Shown in pieces: positions 43,008-53,048 of a DNA stretch of 64,000 nucleotides. Under the pieces are notes generated by a model, which was given only the letters and a program-made list of their open reading frames with translations, searched no databases and was not told where the DNA came from. The DNA is from Candidatus Brocadiaceae bacterium. GTDB taxonomy: Bacteria; Planctomycetota; Brocadiia; SM23-32. Both the position numbers and the translations under genes were made by a program. Position 1 is the stretch's first letter, and each line of letters starts with the position of its first letter. The stretch is from NCBI GenBank assembly GCA_012728835.1, contig JAAYEJ010000059.1, positions 1 to 64,000 of the forward strand, read 5' to 3'.

Positions 43008-43036
43008 TTGACAGGGGCGGCGGGGGGGCGTAGATT
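43008..43036 (+). promoter_or_regulatory. Promoter of the TIM-barrel epimerase
   Basis: TTGACA (43008-43013), a G-rich 17-base spacer and TAGATT (43031-43036), about 38 bases before ATG 43074. Confidence 0.65.
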
Positions 43037-43073
43037 ACGCGTCCGCTTTCCATCCGTGAGCGAGGGCAGTCCA

Positions 43074-43920
43074 ATGGCCGAAGAGCGAATGCCTCTGGGT
43101 GTGTTCACCTCCATCGGCGCCGGGCTGGGCGCCGGGATCGAGAAGGTGGTCGGGCTGGGCATACGGACCGTGCAGATCCATGCGCCGGGCCCGGACGGAT
43201 GCACGCCCGAGCGGGCGGAGCAGATCGCCGGGCGGTTCGCCGAGTCCGGGGTGGACGTGACGGTCGTCTACTGCGGATTCGCCGGCGAGAGCTACGCGAG
43301 CATCCCGGTTGTGCGCGAGACGGTGGGCCTGGTGCCGCCGGCCACGCGCCAGGCACGGCTGGCCGAGACGCTGCGCATCGCCGACTTCACGTCCTGGATG
43401 GGCGTGCCGGCCATCGGCATCCACGTGGGGTTCGTCAGCGAGGACTGGCGGTCGGACGAGTTCGCCGACGTGGTGGACGTCCTGCGCACGGTCTGCGGCC
43501 ACTGCGCGGACCTCGGGCTGCGGGTGCATCTGGAGACGGGGCAGGAGACGGCGGACACGCTGCTGCAGTTGCTGGAGACGGTCGACCGCGAGAACCTGGC
43601 CGTGAACTTCGACCCGGCGAACATGATCCTGTACGGGAGCGGCGAGCCGCTGGAGGCGCTTCGCAAGGTGGGTGCCTTCGTGCGAAGCTGCCACGCCAAG
43701 GACGGCACGTGGAGCGACCAGCCCGGCGTCGAGTGGGGCAGGGAGGTGCCGCTCGGGCAGGGCGACGTGAACATCGAGCAGTTCGTGGCCACACTGAATG
43801 AGATCGGCTACGACGGCCCGCTCACCATCGAGCGCGAGATCAGCGGCGAGAAGCAGATCGAGGACATCCGCGTCGGGATCGAGTACCTTGCGCAGGTCAA
43901 GGCCCGCCTGGGCATCGCCT

Positions 43921-43922
<2 letters not shown>
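43074..43922 (+). CDS. Sugar phosphate isomerase/epimerase-like TIM barrel
   Basis: A 282-residue AP-endonuclease-2/xylose-isomerase-fold protein. Strand motifs include TVQIHAPGPDG, IGIHVGFVSED, LRVHLETGQETADTLLQLL, LAVNFDPANMILYGSG, VRSCHAKDGTW and PLTIEREISG; the Glu, Asp, His and Glu residues there are the usual metal site. Substrate is probably a keto-sugar or inositol derivative, unknown here. ATG 43074 lies behind GCGAGGGCAG. Tandem 15-base repeats follow immediately, then proS. Confidence 0.87.
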
Positions 43923-45413
<1,491 letters not shown>

Positions 45414-45420
45414 CGCATCC

Positions 45421-45478
45421 GACCGGCCGCGCGCCGACCGGCCGCGCGCCGACCGGCGCGCGCCGACCGGCGCGCGCC
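45421..45478. repeat. GC-rich 14/15-base tandem repeat, four copies
   Basis: Two copies of GACCGGCCGCGCGCC are followed by two of GACCGGCGCGCGCC and a decayed fifth unit (TACCGGGGCGAGCC) that forms the end of the neighbouring minus-strand gene. It occupies the gap between convergent proS and DUF4380 genes. Confidence 0.88.
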
Positions 45479-46506
45479 TACCGGGGCGAGCCCCTGCGGT
45501 CGCTCACGGCCTCTGCCAGCTCCCGAGCGACCCGGACCAGGTCCTCGTTCGTGTTCACGGGTTCGGGTACGGGCAGCAGGTACCAGTACTCCGTCAGCGT
45601 GGTGGATTCGCCGGGCTGGAGTTCCACGGCCGGGCCGACGACCTCCAACTCCACGTAGTCCTTGCAGGTGTAGACCTCGCGCGGCGTCTCGGGATCGGGC
45701 GGGAGCGTCGGGTCGATCTCGAAGACCTTCAGGTAGACCTCCTCCCCGCGCCGGCAGCCGAGCCAGCCGGGGGGGCCGGAGAAGAACGCCTTGCCGTCCG
45801 CACCGGACGTGTTCAGGACCATCATGCCGTCCACGAACGTCCACTGCTGACGGAACGGCTCCCGGTCGACCATGCGGTAGCGGGCGCCGGGCCCCATCGG
45901 GACGAACGCGTCGACGTCGTGCCGGACCTGCGTGACGTCCCAGATGGATGCGGTGATGGGCTTGTCGGAGATGTTGACGGCCGTCTGCTTGACCTCGAGC
46001 CGGGAGCCGGCGGGCGCCAGGGTGAACTGGCGGTCGAAGCGCAGGCCGAAATCGGGGCAGGGGAGCCCGATCATCGTCACGACTCCGTCCCGAGATACCT
46101 CGACCCGGCAGGCGCCCCGGTCCAGCTCCCAGGGCGGCGGGTTGCGCCAGACCTTCTCCGGGGCGGGCCAGAGCTTGTAGCCGCCGAAGTTCTCCCACTG
46201 GCGGGTGTGCCCCTGCGTGCCCGGACTGCCGCTCACCTCCGGGGCGAGTTCGTCCTTGATCCAGAGCAGGTTCTCGCCCCCCGCGGTGGAGTACTCCATG
46301 ATGCGCGCGACCTGCGGCACGATGACCACGACGGCGTCGCCGTTTGTCATCAGCAGCGCATCCTCCCAGCCGCGGTATGGGACGCGGTTGACGCGGACGG
46401 CTCCGGGTGCGTGGGTGCCCCCGCTGCCGGACGCGCACCCTCCCGCCATCGCGAGGCAGAGTACCACGAGCGGCAGCAGACCGGCGGTAGCGAGCGGCAT
46501 CTTCAT
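45478..46506 (-). CDS. DUF4380 lipoprotein
   Basis: A 342-residue lipoprotein with a lipobox (AMAGGCAS) after a hydrophobic signal. The body, with ILWIKDE-like LLWIKDELAPEV, GGYKLWPAPE and FDRQFTLAPAGSRLEVKQTA, matches DUF4380, a beta-sandwich fold related to aldose mutarotases and found with glycan-degrading genes. It is probably exported to the periplasm or outer surface. The start at 46506 has GGGAGAGGAG before it. It follows the malectin-SGNH lipoprotein gene by about 100 bases, with its own promoter. Confidence 0.82.
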   Translation of the reverse strand: MKMPLATAGLLPLVVLCLAMAGGCASGSGGTHAPGAVRVNRVPYRGWEDALLMTNGDAVVVIVPQVARIMEYSTAGGENLLWIKDELAPEVSGSPGTQGHTRQWENFGGYKLWPAPEKVWRNPPPWELDRGACRVEVSRDGVVTMIGLPCPDFGLRFDRQFTLAPAGSRLEVKQTAVNISDKPITASIWDVTQVRHDVDAFVPMGPGARYRMVDREPFRQQWTFVDGMMVLNTSGADGKAFFSGPPGWLGCRRGEEVYLKVFEIDPTLPPDPETPREVYTCKDYVELEVVGPAVELQPGESTTLTEYWYLLPVPEPVNTNEDLVRVARELAEAVSDRRGSPR

Positions 46507-46536
46507 GTTCTCCTCTCCCGTAGACGTGACGCCGGC

Positions 46537-46566
46537 AGTGTAGCACGCCCGGCGGACGGGCCGCAA
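46537..46566 (-). promoter_or_regulatory. Promoter of the DUF4380 gene
   Basis: On the minus strand TTGCGG, 18 bases, TACACT, about 30 bases before the start. A perfect 18-base palindrome (46567-46584) abuts the -35. Confidence 0.6.
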
Positions 46567-46584
46567 GCCCGCGTGCACGCGGGC
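46567..46584. repeat. 18-base perfect palindrome
   Basis: GCCCGCGTG and its complement, with no spacer. It lies between the stop of the malectin-SGNH gene and the -35 of the DUF4380 gene, so it could be an operator or a weak terminator hairpin. Confidence 0.6.
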
Positions 46585-46607
46585 ACGCGGGCGCCGTCCT
46601 GCGGCGG

Positions 46608-47918
46608 CTACTCGGCCGGCGCGAAGCCCCGGACCGTCTCCCATGCGACCTCCTGCAGGAACCGCGCCGTCTCGGGGTCCACGGGGGCCTGGCCGGCCTG
46701 GGTGGCCGTGCAGGGGATGCCGACGGGCGAGCGGCCGGTCAGGACGGCGTAGAAGACGCAGGCGCTCAGGTAGCTGCCGGCGAGTTCGGGGTGGTGCTTG
46801 TCGTGGATGTTGTGGAGCTGCAGGTCCGGCCTGCGCTCACGGACGGCCTGCCAGGCGGGCCCGACCGGCACGAAGACGGCGCCCACCTTGCGGGCCACCT
46901 CCAGTTGCTCCCGCGTGGACGGCTCCTGTTCGGCGGGCGGCGTCTCCTGGCCGACCCAGAGGCAGTAGAGCATGCTCCTGGCCCCCGACTCGCGCACCGC
47001 GGCGTGCAGCGTCTCGACGGCCTCGGGGCTGCCGGGGCTTCCCTGCACGACGTAGTCGAAGCCGCCCGAACGGATGCGTTCCAGCGTGTCGGTCTGCCCG
47101 ACGAAGTAGTCCATGCGCGCCCCGCCGCGCAGGGCATCCTCCACGATGAGGTGGATGTCCGACTGGCCGCTGTTGACCAGCGAGGCGATCGTCTGGGGCA
47201 GCGCCCACCAGCCCGTGTAGCTGTGGCCGATGAACAGGACCTTGACCGGCCGGCCGGCGGCGGCGAGGTCGCGGCACGAGGGCACGGCGCGCGGCCCGTA
47301 GGCGGCCGGGTCCGTCAGCCTCCGGACGCCGAACTCCGTCGGCGGCGTGCGGAGTATCTCGATGCCGTTGACGGCGGCGCTCTCCCGATCGGCCTCGAAG
47401 CCGACGACGAGTTCGCCGTCGGTCACCGAGACGCCCCGCACCTCGACGACGGTCGGTCGGGCGAAGCCGTTGCCTTCTGCGAACGGATCGAACGCGGTCA
47501 GCGTGCGCCGCCCCTGCACGTCGACGTGGAAGCGGCGCATGCCGGGCTGCCAGACCGGCGCGTGGGTCTCGGCGAAGTGCAGGCGCACCGCGTAGTCGCC
47601 GTTCGGGAGGCCGAAGCGGTAGTGCCGGGCGCCGTAGCGCTCGGAGAAGTAGAGGCCGCGCGCGGGCACGTCCGGCACGGGCAGGTCCGGGCAGCGGGGG
47701 GCGTTGCCCCCGCCCTGGACACCCCATCCGCGCTCGGGCGCCCATTCCTGGTCGGGCAGCCAGGCGACGCCGCGCTCGTCGGTGTAGGGTTGGGTCGCGC
47801 CGCAGTTGACGCGCAGGACGGCGCCTCGGGCCGCCGGCCCGCCGGTGGTTGCGGAGCAGCCCGCCGCCAGCAGCAGGCAGGCCAGGAGGACGGGCGTCAG
47901 CACGAGCGATGACGTCAT
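46608..47918 (-). CDS. Malectin-like plus SGNH-hydrolase-like lipoprotein
   Basis: A 436-residue lipoprotein (lipobox LLAAGCS). Residues 30-190 form a malectin-type carbohydrate-binding sandwich (LRVNCGATQPYTDERGV, YAVRLHFAETH, NGIEIL). Residues 220-420 look like an SGNH hydrolase fold with FIGHSYTGWW as block I and a terminal DKHHPELAGSYLSA where the Asp/His pair sits. It should act on glycan outside the inner membrane. The 5' leader contains a run of eleven G residues. It precedes the DUF4380 gene on the same strand. Confidence 0.82.
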   Translation of the reverse strand: MTSSLVLTPVLLACLLLAAGCSATTGGPAARGAVLRVNCGATQPYTDERGVAWLPDQEWAPERGWGVQGGGNAPRCPDLPVPDVPARGLYFSERYGARHYRFGLPNGDYAVRLHFAETHAPVWQPGMRRFHVDVQGRRTLTAFDPFAEGNGFARPTVVEVRGVSVTDGELVVGFEADRESAAVNGIEILRTPPTEFGVRRLTDPAAYGPRAVPSCRDLAAAGRPVKVLFIGHSYTGWWALPQTIASLVNSGQSDIHLIVEDALRGGARMDYFVGQTDTLERIRSGGFDYVVQGSPGSPEAVETLHAAVRESGARSMLYCLWVGQETPPAEQEPSTREQLEVARKVGAVFVPVGPAWQAVRERRPDLQLHNIHDKHHPELAGSYLSACVFYAVLTGRSPVGIPCTATQAGQAPVDPETARFLQEVAWETVRGFAPAE

Positions 47919-47964
47919 GACGGTCTTCTCCCGGAGAACGGGCGGATGGGTTCGGGGACCGTGT

Positions 47965-47975
47965 CCCCCCCCCCC
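47965..47975. repeat. Homopolymer C11/G11 tract
   Basis: Eleven consecutive C on the plus strand (G on the coding strand of the malectin-SGNH gene). It lies right at the predicted transcript start and before the ribosome site, a position where length changes could alter expression; it may also be an assembly error. Confidence 0.8.
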
Positions 47976-47983
47976 GGAGACCG

Positions 47984-48012
47984 AATGTATGCCGGAACGG
48001 GCGTGTTGTCAA
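47984..48012 (-). promoter_or_regulatory. Promoter of the malectin-SGNH gene
   Basis: On the minus strand TTGACA (consensus), 17 bases, TACATT. Among the best promoters in the window. Confidence 0.68.
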
Positions 48013-48021
48013 TGCGGACAG

Positions 48022-48065
48022 GCAGAAAGAAGAGCGCCGTCGCGTCCCTCCCCGCGACGGCGCTC
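48022..48065 (-). terminator. Intrinsic terminator of the cold-shock gene
   Basis: A perfect 13-base stem (GAGCGCCGTCGCG on the plus strand) with an 8-base loop, followed on the minus strand by TTCTTTCTG. It begins 29 bases after the csp stop. Confidence 0.85.
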
Positions 48066-48093
48066 GTGTGCTGCGTCAGGCGTCAGCGTGCCG

Positions 48094-48297
48094 TCAGAGC
48101 TTGACGACGTTGACGGCGCGCGGGCCCTTGGGCCCCTGCTCGACGTCGTACTCGACGGCGTCGTTCTCGGCCAGCGTCCTGAAGCCACCGCCCTGGATGG
48201 CGCTGTGATGGACGAATACGTCCTTGCTGCCGTCATCCGGGGTGATGAAGCCGAAGCCCTTCTGATCGCTGAACCACTTCACCTTGCCTTGAGCCAT
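48094..48297 (-). CDS. Cold-shock domain protein
   Basis: A 67-residue RNA-binding OB-fold protein of the CspA family. [10 protein letters not shown] and DVFVHHSAI are the RNP1 and RNP2 motifs; WFSDQ and the final VNVVKL are standard. It binds single-stranded RNA/DNA and acts as an RNA chaperone. The ribosome site is GAGGTCC. Its best promoter lies about 340 bases upstream, giving a very long leader as in cspA-type genes, and a strong terminator follows, so it is a self-contained transcript. Confidence 0.96.
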   Translation of the reverse strand: MAQGKVKWFSDQKGFGFITPDDGSKDVFVHHSAIQGGGFRTLAENDAVEYDVEQGPKGPRAVNVVKL

Positions 48298-48641
48298 TGT
48301 ACGGACCTCGCAAAAACGGGCTTACTGTGAGCTGACGTACCATTGCACGTCTTGCGCTCGACCTTGTGAAAGCCGCGCTGCCATTGACGCTTGCCGATCA
48401 GTGAGCAGGCCGTAGCGTCGTTCGGAACTAAGGGAGAGCACTGCAAGGCACGCATCCGGTGCCGGGGGGAGGGAACCCACGGGACGGAACAAAGCCCACA
48501 GGCGCTTCACCGCACAAGGAACTGCCACTTCAAGAGGTCTCCAAGGCGGCAGACATAGTCACGAACCGACTCCCGAACCATTCACGCAGCTACGCGCCGT
48601 GCCGTCCACGGGACGCATCGGGAGCGCATCTTTCAGCGCGG
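48298..48641 (-). ncRNA. Long 5' leader of the cold-shock gene
   Basis: No supported gene lies here. The strong minus-strand promoter at 48642-48670 implies a leader of roughly 340 bases. A 68-codon frame within it has no coding character. Temperature-sensing leaders are known for cspA; whether this one folds in such a way needs structure prediction. Confidence 0.45.
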
Positions 48642-48670
48642 ATTATACTGCACCGGCGTCCGACGTGCAA
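48642..48670 (-). promoter_or_regulatory. Promoter of the cold-shock gene
   Basis: On the minus strand TTGCAC, 17 bases, TATAAT. Strong and correctly oriented, about 340 bases from the csp start. Confidence 0.6.
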
Positions 48671-48720
48671 GCACTATTATCCGCCGGAAAGTGCGGCAGC
48701 GGACGCCGCGCCGCCGGGGG

Positions 48721-49560
48721 TCAATCCCCGGTGTCCGAGAGCCACTTCAGGACATCGGCCTGGCGTTCGACCGTGCACTGCACCGTGCGTTCGGCCACCC
48801 GCTCCGCGTTCGGGCGGGCGGCCGCCTTGTCGGCGTCCTCGACGTCCACGAAGTCGATGGCCACCGTCATCGGCAGGTCGACCTTGAACGGCCTGCACAG
48901 GCCCTGGCGCAGTGCCTCGACGGCCTCCTTGACCTTGTGCGCCGTCAGCGCGCGGGCCTCGCCCGGCGTCGGGCCGGTGCAGGTGTCGCGGGAGACGTGG
49001 CGCTTGACGCACGCGGTGACGATGCCGGGGAACGTCGCCTGGGCCTCGGCGCAGGCCGCTTCGTCGCCCTGGGCGAAGCAGACGGGCACGTTCCAGTGCC
49101 CGGCGAAGCAGGCCTCACTGCCCATCTCGCCGACGCTCATCCCGTTGATCCGGAAGTCGCGCCACTTGCTCGTCTGCGTGTGGGGCAGGAAGGCGAACGG
49201 CGTGCCCGCCTTCGCGTGATGGCCGGGCAGCATGAAGCCGTCGACCGTCTCGTTCAGACCGGGCATCCAGCGCATCCGGCCGTTGTCCTCGCCGCGCGAC
49301 CGGAACAGCCACGTGATGCGCGGGTCCGCCAGCATGCGCTCGGGGATGAAGTTCCCGCCGCCGTGGTGCGTGTCGCAGACGATCAACTCGTCCACCCCCG
49401 CCTCGAGCGCGGCCTGTGCGGCGTTGTTCGCATCGGCGATGATCAGGTCGATCCCCTCGGCGGCGACCTGCGGCCGCACCATGTTCTCCCAGTACCACAC
49501 CTGCTCGCGGGAGTAGATCCCGCTGGCGCCTTCCATGTCCCAATGCATGAAGATCTTCAC
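48721..49560 (-). CDS. M55-family D-aminopeptidase-like protein
   Basis: A 279-residue metallopeptidase of the DppA family. HWDMEGASGI with metal-binding Asp8/Glu10, CDTHHGGGNF and GHHAKAGT, then GEMGSEACFAGHWNVPV, are characteristic. DppA cleaves short D-amino-acid peptides, as in cell-wall recycling or scavenging. GTG 49560 lies behind AGGAG. It starts 35 bases after the epimerase gene, so the two probably share a transcript. Cytoplasmic; no signal sequence. Confidence 0.88.
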   Translation of the reverse strand: MKIFMHWDMEGASGIYSREQVWYWENMVRPQVAAEGIDLIIADANNAAQAALEAGVDELIVCDTHHGGGNFIPERMLADPRITWLFRSRGEDNGRMRWMPGLNETVDGFMLPGHHAKAGTPFAFLPHTQTSKWRDFRINGMSVGEMGSEACFAGHWNVPVCFAQGDEAACAEAQATFPGIVTACVKRHVSRDTCTGPTPGEARALTAHKVKEAVEALRQGLCRPFKVDLPMTVAIDFVDVEDADKAAARPNAERVAERTVQCTVERQADVLKWLSDTGD

Positions 49561-49595
49561 GTTCCGTCTCCTTGATGCCGCCTGAGCGGCGGCGT

Positions 49596-50474
49596 TCACA
49601 AACCCAGGCTCTCCAGGTAGTCGCGGCTCACGACGGCGCTCTCGTAGGCCGTCGGCAGTTGCGTCACGTCCGTCTCGGCCAGCAGCCAGCCCCGGTAGTC
49701 GGCGGCGCGCAGCGCCTCGAGCACGCCGGGGAAGTCCACGAAGCCTTCCCCCAGTTCGGTGTAGATCCCCTGCTCGCGGCAGACCGCGTAGTCCCACTGC
49801 CGCGACCGTCCCTCCATCATGACGCGCGGATCGATGTCCTTCAGGTGCACGGCCAGGATGCGGTCCGCATGCTCGCGGAAGAACTCGACGACGTCCGTCC
49901 CACCCCAGGCCAGGTGGCCCGTGTCGGGCCCCAGGAAGACCAGGTCGGGGTCGACCAGCGAGAGGAGCCGCTCGATCTCCTCGCGCGTCTCGATGACGGA
50001 CGCGCAGTGGTTGTGGTAGCAGAGGCGCACGTCTTCGGCCCGCGTGATCTCGCCGATGCGGTTGAGGGTGTCGGCCAGTTGCCGATACTCCGCGTCCGAC
50101 ATGGCGTCGCTCGGCTCCACGCGGCCGGCCACCCGCATGCGGTTGAGGCCGCGGGGGCCGACGAACGTGCGCGATCCGCCGGCGCTGATGAACAGCTCGG
50201 TGACGTCCGCCTCGCGGGCGAACGCCGCCAGGCGCGCGGCCTGCTCCAGGGCCGGTTCCTGCGCCTCTGGCGTCCACAGGTCGCCGCCCATGTAGGTGGG
50301 CGCCGGGTCCAGCCCGTAGCCGTACAGTTCGTCGAGCACCCCCCGGGCGGTCATGCCGCCTCGCGGACCGGCCGGCACCCCCTCGTACCCCGACTCGACG
50401 ATTTCCCGAAGGACCTGGTCCTGCGGGACGTTCTTCCACGTGATCGGAACGCAGCCGATCCGGAAGCGGCTCAT
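49596..50474 (-). CDS. Sugar phosphate isomerase/epimerase (IolE-like TIM barrel)
   Basis: A 292-residue xylose-isomerase-fold protein resembling inosose dehydratase/epimerases. MSRFRIGCVPITWKN opens it; LCYHNHCASVIETREEIERL, LVFLGPDTGHLAWGG, AVHLKDIDP and YRGWLLAETDVTQ carry the usual Glu/Asp/His metal site. It would act on an inositol or keto-sugar. The start at 50474 has GAGGAGAGG before it. The upstream gap carries a tandem repeat. It leads the M55 peptidase. Confidence 0.86.
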   Translation of the reverse strand: MSRFRIGCVPITWKNVPQDQVLREIVESGYEGVPAGPRGGMTARGVLDELYGYGLDPAPTYMGGDLWTPEAQEPALEQAARLAAFAREADVTELFISAGGSRTFVGPRGLNRMRVAGRVEPSDAMSDAEYRQLADTLNRIGEITRAEDVRLCYHNHCASVIETREEIERLLSLVDPDLVFLGPDTGHLAWGGTDVVEFFREHADRILAVHLKDIDPRVMMEGRSRQWDYAVCREQGIYTELGEGFVDFPGVLEALRAADYRGWLLAETDVTQLPTAYESAVVSRDYLESLGL

Positions 50475-50494
50475 GGCGCCTCTCCTCATCCATC

Positions 50495-50536
50495 GACGCC
50501 GGTCCGTGCGCGCGCGACGCCGGTGCGTGCGCGTGC
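50495..50536. repeat. 21-base tandem repeat, two copies
   Basis: GACGCCGGTCCGTGCGCGCGC is followed by a copy with two changes. It lies between the divergent epimerase and HEAT-repeat genes and is similar in composition to the repeats around proS. Confidence 0.8.
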
Positions 50537-50665
50537 TCCCGCCCGCGCGGACCGCTCGGGACACCGCCGATGGTACCCGTCCCCCGGCCCGCAATCAAGG
50601 CGGGCGGGCCGAAAGAGGCCCCGCGCCGCCCACGTGTGCAACCCGGCACGCGGCCGTTCCGACAC

Positions 50666-50694
50666 TTGACGGGGCACTCCGGGCTCATTAATGT
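50666..50694 (+). promoter_or_regulatory. Promoter of the HEAT-repeat lipoprotein
   Basis: TTGACG (50666-50671), 17 bases, TAATGT (50689-50694), about 44 bases before ATG 50738. Confidence 0.55.
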
Positions 50695-50737
50695 AATCAC
50701 CGTCTGCCAATGCATTCTGAAAGAAGGGCCGGGAGCC

Positions 50738-52438
50738 ATGGGAACCGCGACCGCACGCAGCCGTTCCGCCCACCTGAGATTCGGCCTGCTGGCAGCGCTG
50801 GCGGCCTTCCTGCCGGCCCTCCTCGGTTGCCCGAAGAGCGACGACCCCGCCTACTACATCGAACGGCTGGGGAGCGACAACAAGGAGGTGCAGCGCCGGG
50901 CGGTCGAGGACCTGCTGCTCATGCAGAAGCAGGCCATGCCGAAGATCGAGAAGGCCATCCGGAGCGAGAACCCGAACCTGCGCATGGGCTGTGCCGACCT
51001 GCTCGCGCGCATCCGCCGGATGGACAGCCTGACGATGGTCGGCGAGCTGATCGACGACCCGGACTCGGCCGTGCGGCTCCGGGCGACCGAGGCGGTGGGC
51101 AAGCTCTCCCAGGTCTGGAAGAGCAAGGCGGTGGAACTGCTCGCGCGCGCCTTTGAGGGCAGCGATCTGCCGGTGGTCAACGAGGCCGGCGCCGGGTTGC
51201 GCGACATGGAGTTCGAGGAGGCGACCGAGTACCTCCTGGCAAGGTTCGAGGCCGGCGAGGGCGTCCAGGCCGTCTACGCCGGGCGACTGCTCTATGAGAC
51301 CGAGGGCGACACGAAGTACGTCCGCCCCATCCTGGACGGACTGGTCTCGAGCCGCCCCGACCTGCGCGATGCCGCTCAGGCCAACGCCGAGGCGCTGGCC
51401 GATCGGATCGTCGTGCCGCTGGTGCAGTTCGTGCGCACCGACCCGGCCGGGGGGCCGGCCCGCACGACGCTCGAGAAGATCGGCGAGAGCCTGCGGGCCG
51501 AACTGGACGTCATACTGGACAGCACGACGGCCCGGGACGTGCTGATGGCCCTCGGCGCGATCGGCGACGAGCCGAGCGTTGCGCGCCTGACGGCCGACCT
51601 GTGCGACTCGCGTCTGGAGAGTACCTGGCGGGTGGCCGCCGCGCGCGCCATGGCGCTGGCCGCACGCGGCAATCCGAGCCAGGCCACGGCGATCATCCGC
51701 GAACTGATGCAGGTTGTGGACGGCGAGCAGGACAACCGGATCCGGATCGGTGCCGCCATCGCCCTGTGCGAGCTGAAGCAGCAGAGCGGCGTGAAGCTCC
51801 TGCTGGACATGCTGGACAAGTTCGAGGAGGACATCGGCAAGGCCAAGAGCGACGAGGCGGTGGCCGACCTGACGGCGCTCCGCATCGGAGCGCAGGAGGC
51901 CCTGGCGGAGTCCGGCGAGTTCGTCGCGCCCGCCCTGACGGCCCGCCTGGAGGGCAGCCCGAGCCCCACGATCATCTGGGCGGCGGCCAAGACGTTCGGG
52001 GAGATCGGCCATGCGGACGCCATCCCGCGCCTGGGCAAGTACCTCATCGAGCCGAAACGGCCCAGGAAGGACGCGGACGGCCGTCCGATGCCCGACATCA
52101 CCATCGAGGAGGACGGCCGGCTGGGCGGCCAGGGGGCCGACCCCGACTGGACCGCCCTGAGCGCCGCCGAGATCGCCGAGACGCACGCCCGACTCGAGGT
52201 GTTCGAATACCCGGATTACGTTCGGTGGACAGCGGCCCTGGCCCTGGGGCGCCTCGGCGGCCGCGAGGCCGCCGCCTTCCTGCGGCAGGCGCAGGAGGCC
52301 GAGCGCAGCCTGGTCGAACGTCTGGCGGCCAACCGTCAGCGGAGCGGCTACTTCAAGCGGGCGCCCGTCCTGGATGAGTTCGCGCGCGGCCACGAGAACG
52401 TCCTGTTCTACATCCGCCGTGCGCTCGGCGGCCTCTGA
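50738..52438 (+). CDS. HEAT-repeat lipoprotein
   Basis: A 566-residue lipoprotein with a lipobox (PALLGCPK). The mature part is a series of about ten helical HEAT/PBS-lyase-like repeats (for example DNKEVQRRAVEDLL, DPDSAVRLRATEAVG, WTAALALGRLGGREAAAFL) forming a protein-binding solenoid, interrupted by a charged, proline-rich insertion near 450-480. It probably scaffolds an envelope complex. Partner unknown. The gene is monocistronic and convergent with yidD. Confidence 0.85.
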   Translation: MGTATARSRSAHLRFGLLAALAAFLPALLGCPKSDDPAYYIERLGSDNKEVQRRAVEDLLLMQKQAMPKIEKAIRSENPNLRMGCADLLARIRRMDSLTMVGELIDDPDSAVRLRATEAVGKLSQVWKSKAVELLARAFEGSDLPVVNEAGAGLRDMEFEEATEYLLARFEAGEGVQAVYAGRLLYETEGDTKYVRPILDGLVSSRPDLRDAAQANAEALADRIVVPLVQFVRTDPAGGPARTTLEKIGESLRAELDVILDSTTARDVLMALGAIGDEPSVARLTADLCDSRLESTWRVAAARAMALAARGNPSQATAIIRELMQVVDGEQDNRIRIGAAIALCELKQQSGVKLLLDMLDKFEEDIGKAKSDEAVADLTALRIGAQEALAESGEFVAPALTARLEGSPSPTIIWAAAKTFGEIGHADAIPRLGKYLIEPKRPRKDADGRPMPDITIEEDGRLGGQGADPDWTALSAAEIAETHARLEVFEYPDYVRWTAALALGRLGGREAAAFLRQAQEAERSLVERLAANRQRSGYFKRAPVLDEFARGHENVLFYIRRALGGL

Positions 52439-52447
52439 GCGCGCCGT

Positions 52448-52687
52448 TCACCGCACGGGGTCGTGGCCGCCCGGGAACAGCGGGTTGCAGCGCAGCAGGC
52501 GGAGCGTGCCCTTCAACAGCCCCACGACCAGGCCCTTCTTGCGGATGGCGTCGATCATGTACTGGCTGCAGGTGGGCGTGAAGCGGCAGACGGACGGCAG
52601 CAGGGGGGACACAAGGCGCTGGTAGCCCCGCAGGGCCAGCAGGGTCAGGCGCGTGGGCGCGGCGGCGATCAGCCTAAGGACGGTCAT
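52448..52687 (-). CDS. yidD: Membrane protein insertion efficiency factor YidD
   Basis: A 79-residue protein with an amphipathic N-terminal helix and the invariant [15 protein letters not shown] and [16 protein letters not shown] motifs. It assists YidC-dependent insertion of membrane proteins at the inner face. It overlaps rnpA by 14 bases at its 5' end, the usual rnpA-yidD order, so translation is coupled. Confidence 0.95.
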   Translation of the reverse strand: MTVLRLIAAAPTRLTLLALRGYQRLVSPLLPSVCRFTPTCSQYMIDAIRKKGLVVGLLKGTLRLLRCNPLFPGGHDPVR

Positions 52688-53048
52688 CGTCGGCCTCCCG
52701 CCCTCCGTTGAGCCGCTCGATGATCCGCAGGAGCGCCGGTTCGACCTCGCCGACCCGCTCCGGCCCGGCCGCCCAGTCGACCGAGACGACCAGATCGTGC
52801 GGCGCGTGCAGACGGTGGCGGTTCAGCCGGAAGGCCTGGCGGACGGCGCGCTTCCAGCGGTTGCGCACGACGGAGTTGCCGACCTTGCGCCCGATGGACA
52901 GCCCCAGGCGGCTGCCGCCTTCGTCCCGGCGCAGCGCGCAGACGCGCAGGGGCGGTTCCTGCAGACGCCGTGCGCGCCCGGTGTAGACGCGCCGGAAGTC
53001 GCCCTCGGTCAGAAGGCGCGCCTGCCTTGGGAAGCCGAACTCCGGCAT
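52674..53048 (-). CDS. rnpA: Ribonuclease P protein component
   Basis: A 124-residue basic protein that pairs with RNase P RNA to mature tRNA 5' ends. [32 protein letters not shown] and AVRQAFR are the RNR signature and substrate groove; a C-terminal D-rich tail follows. ATG 53048 overlaps the preceding stop by one base (TGATG), so it is coupled to an unusual upstream partner, a PH-like protein; the customary rpmH is absent. Confidence 0.95.
   Translation of the reverse strand: MPEFGFPRQARLLTEGDFRRVYTGRARRLQEPPLRVCALRRDEGGSRLGLSIGRKVGNSVVRNRWKRAVRQAFRLNRHRLHAPHDLVVSVDWAAGPERVGEVEPALLRIIERLNGGREADDDRP

Noticed and set aside
48322-48528. 68-codon frame in the cold-shock leader
   Set aside because: No ribosome site, no recognised motif, and it overlaps the expected leader of csp.
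49561-50739. Upstream extension of the M55 peptidase frame
   Set aside because: The extension is out of frame with the real epimerase gene in the same interval; the peptidase has a good GTG start with AGGAG at 49560.
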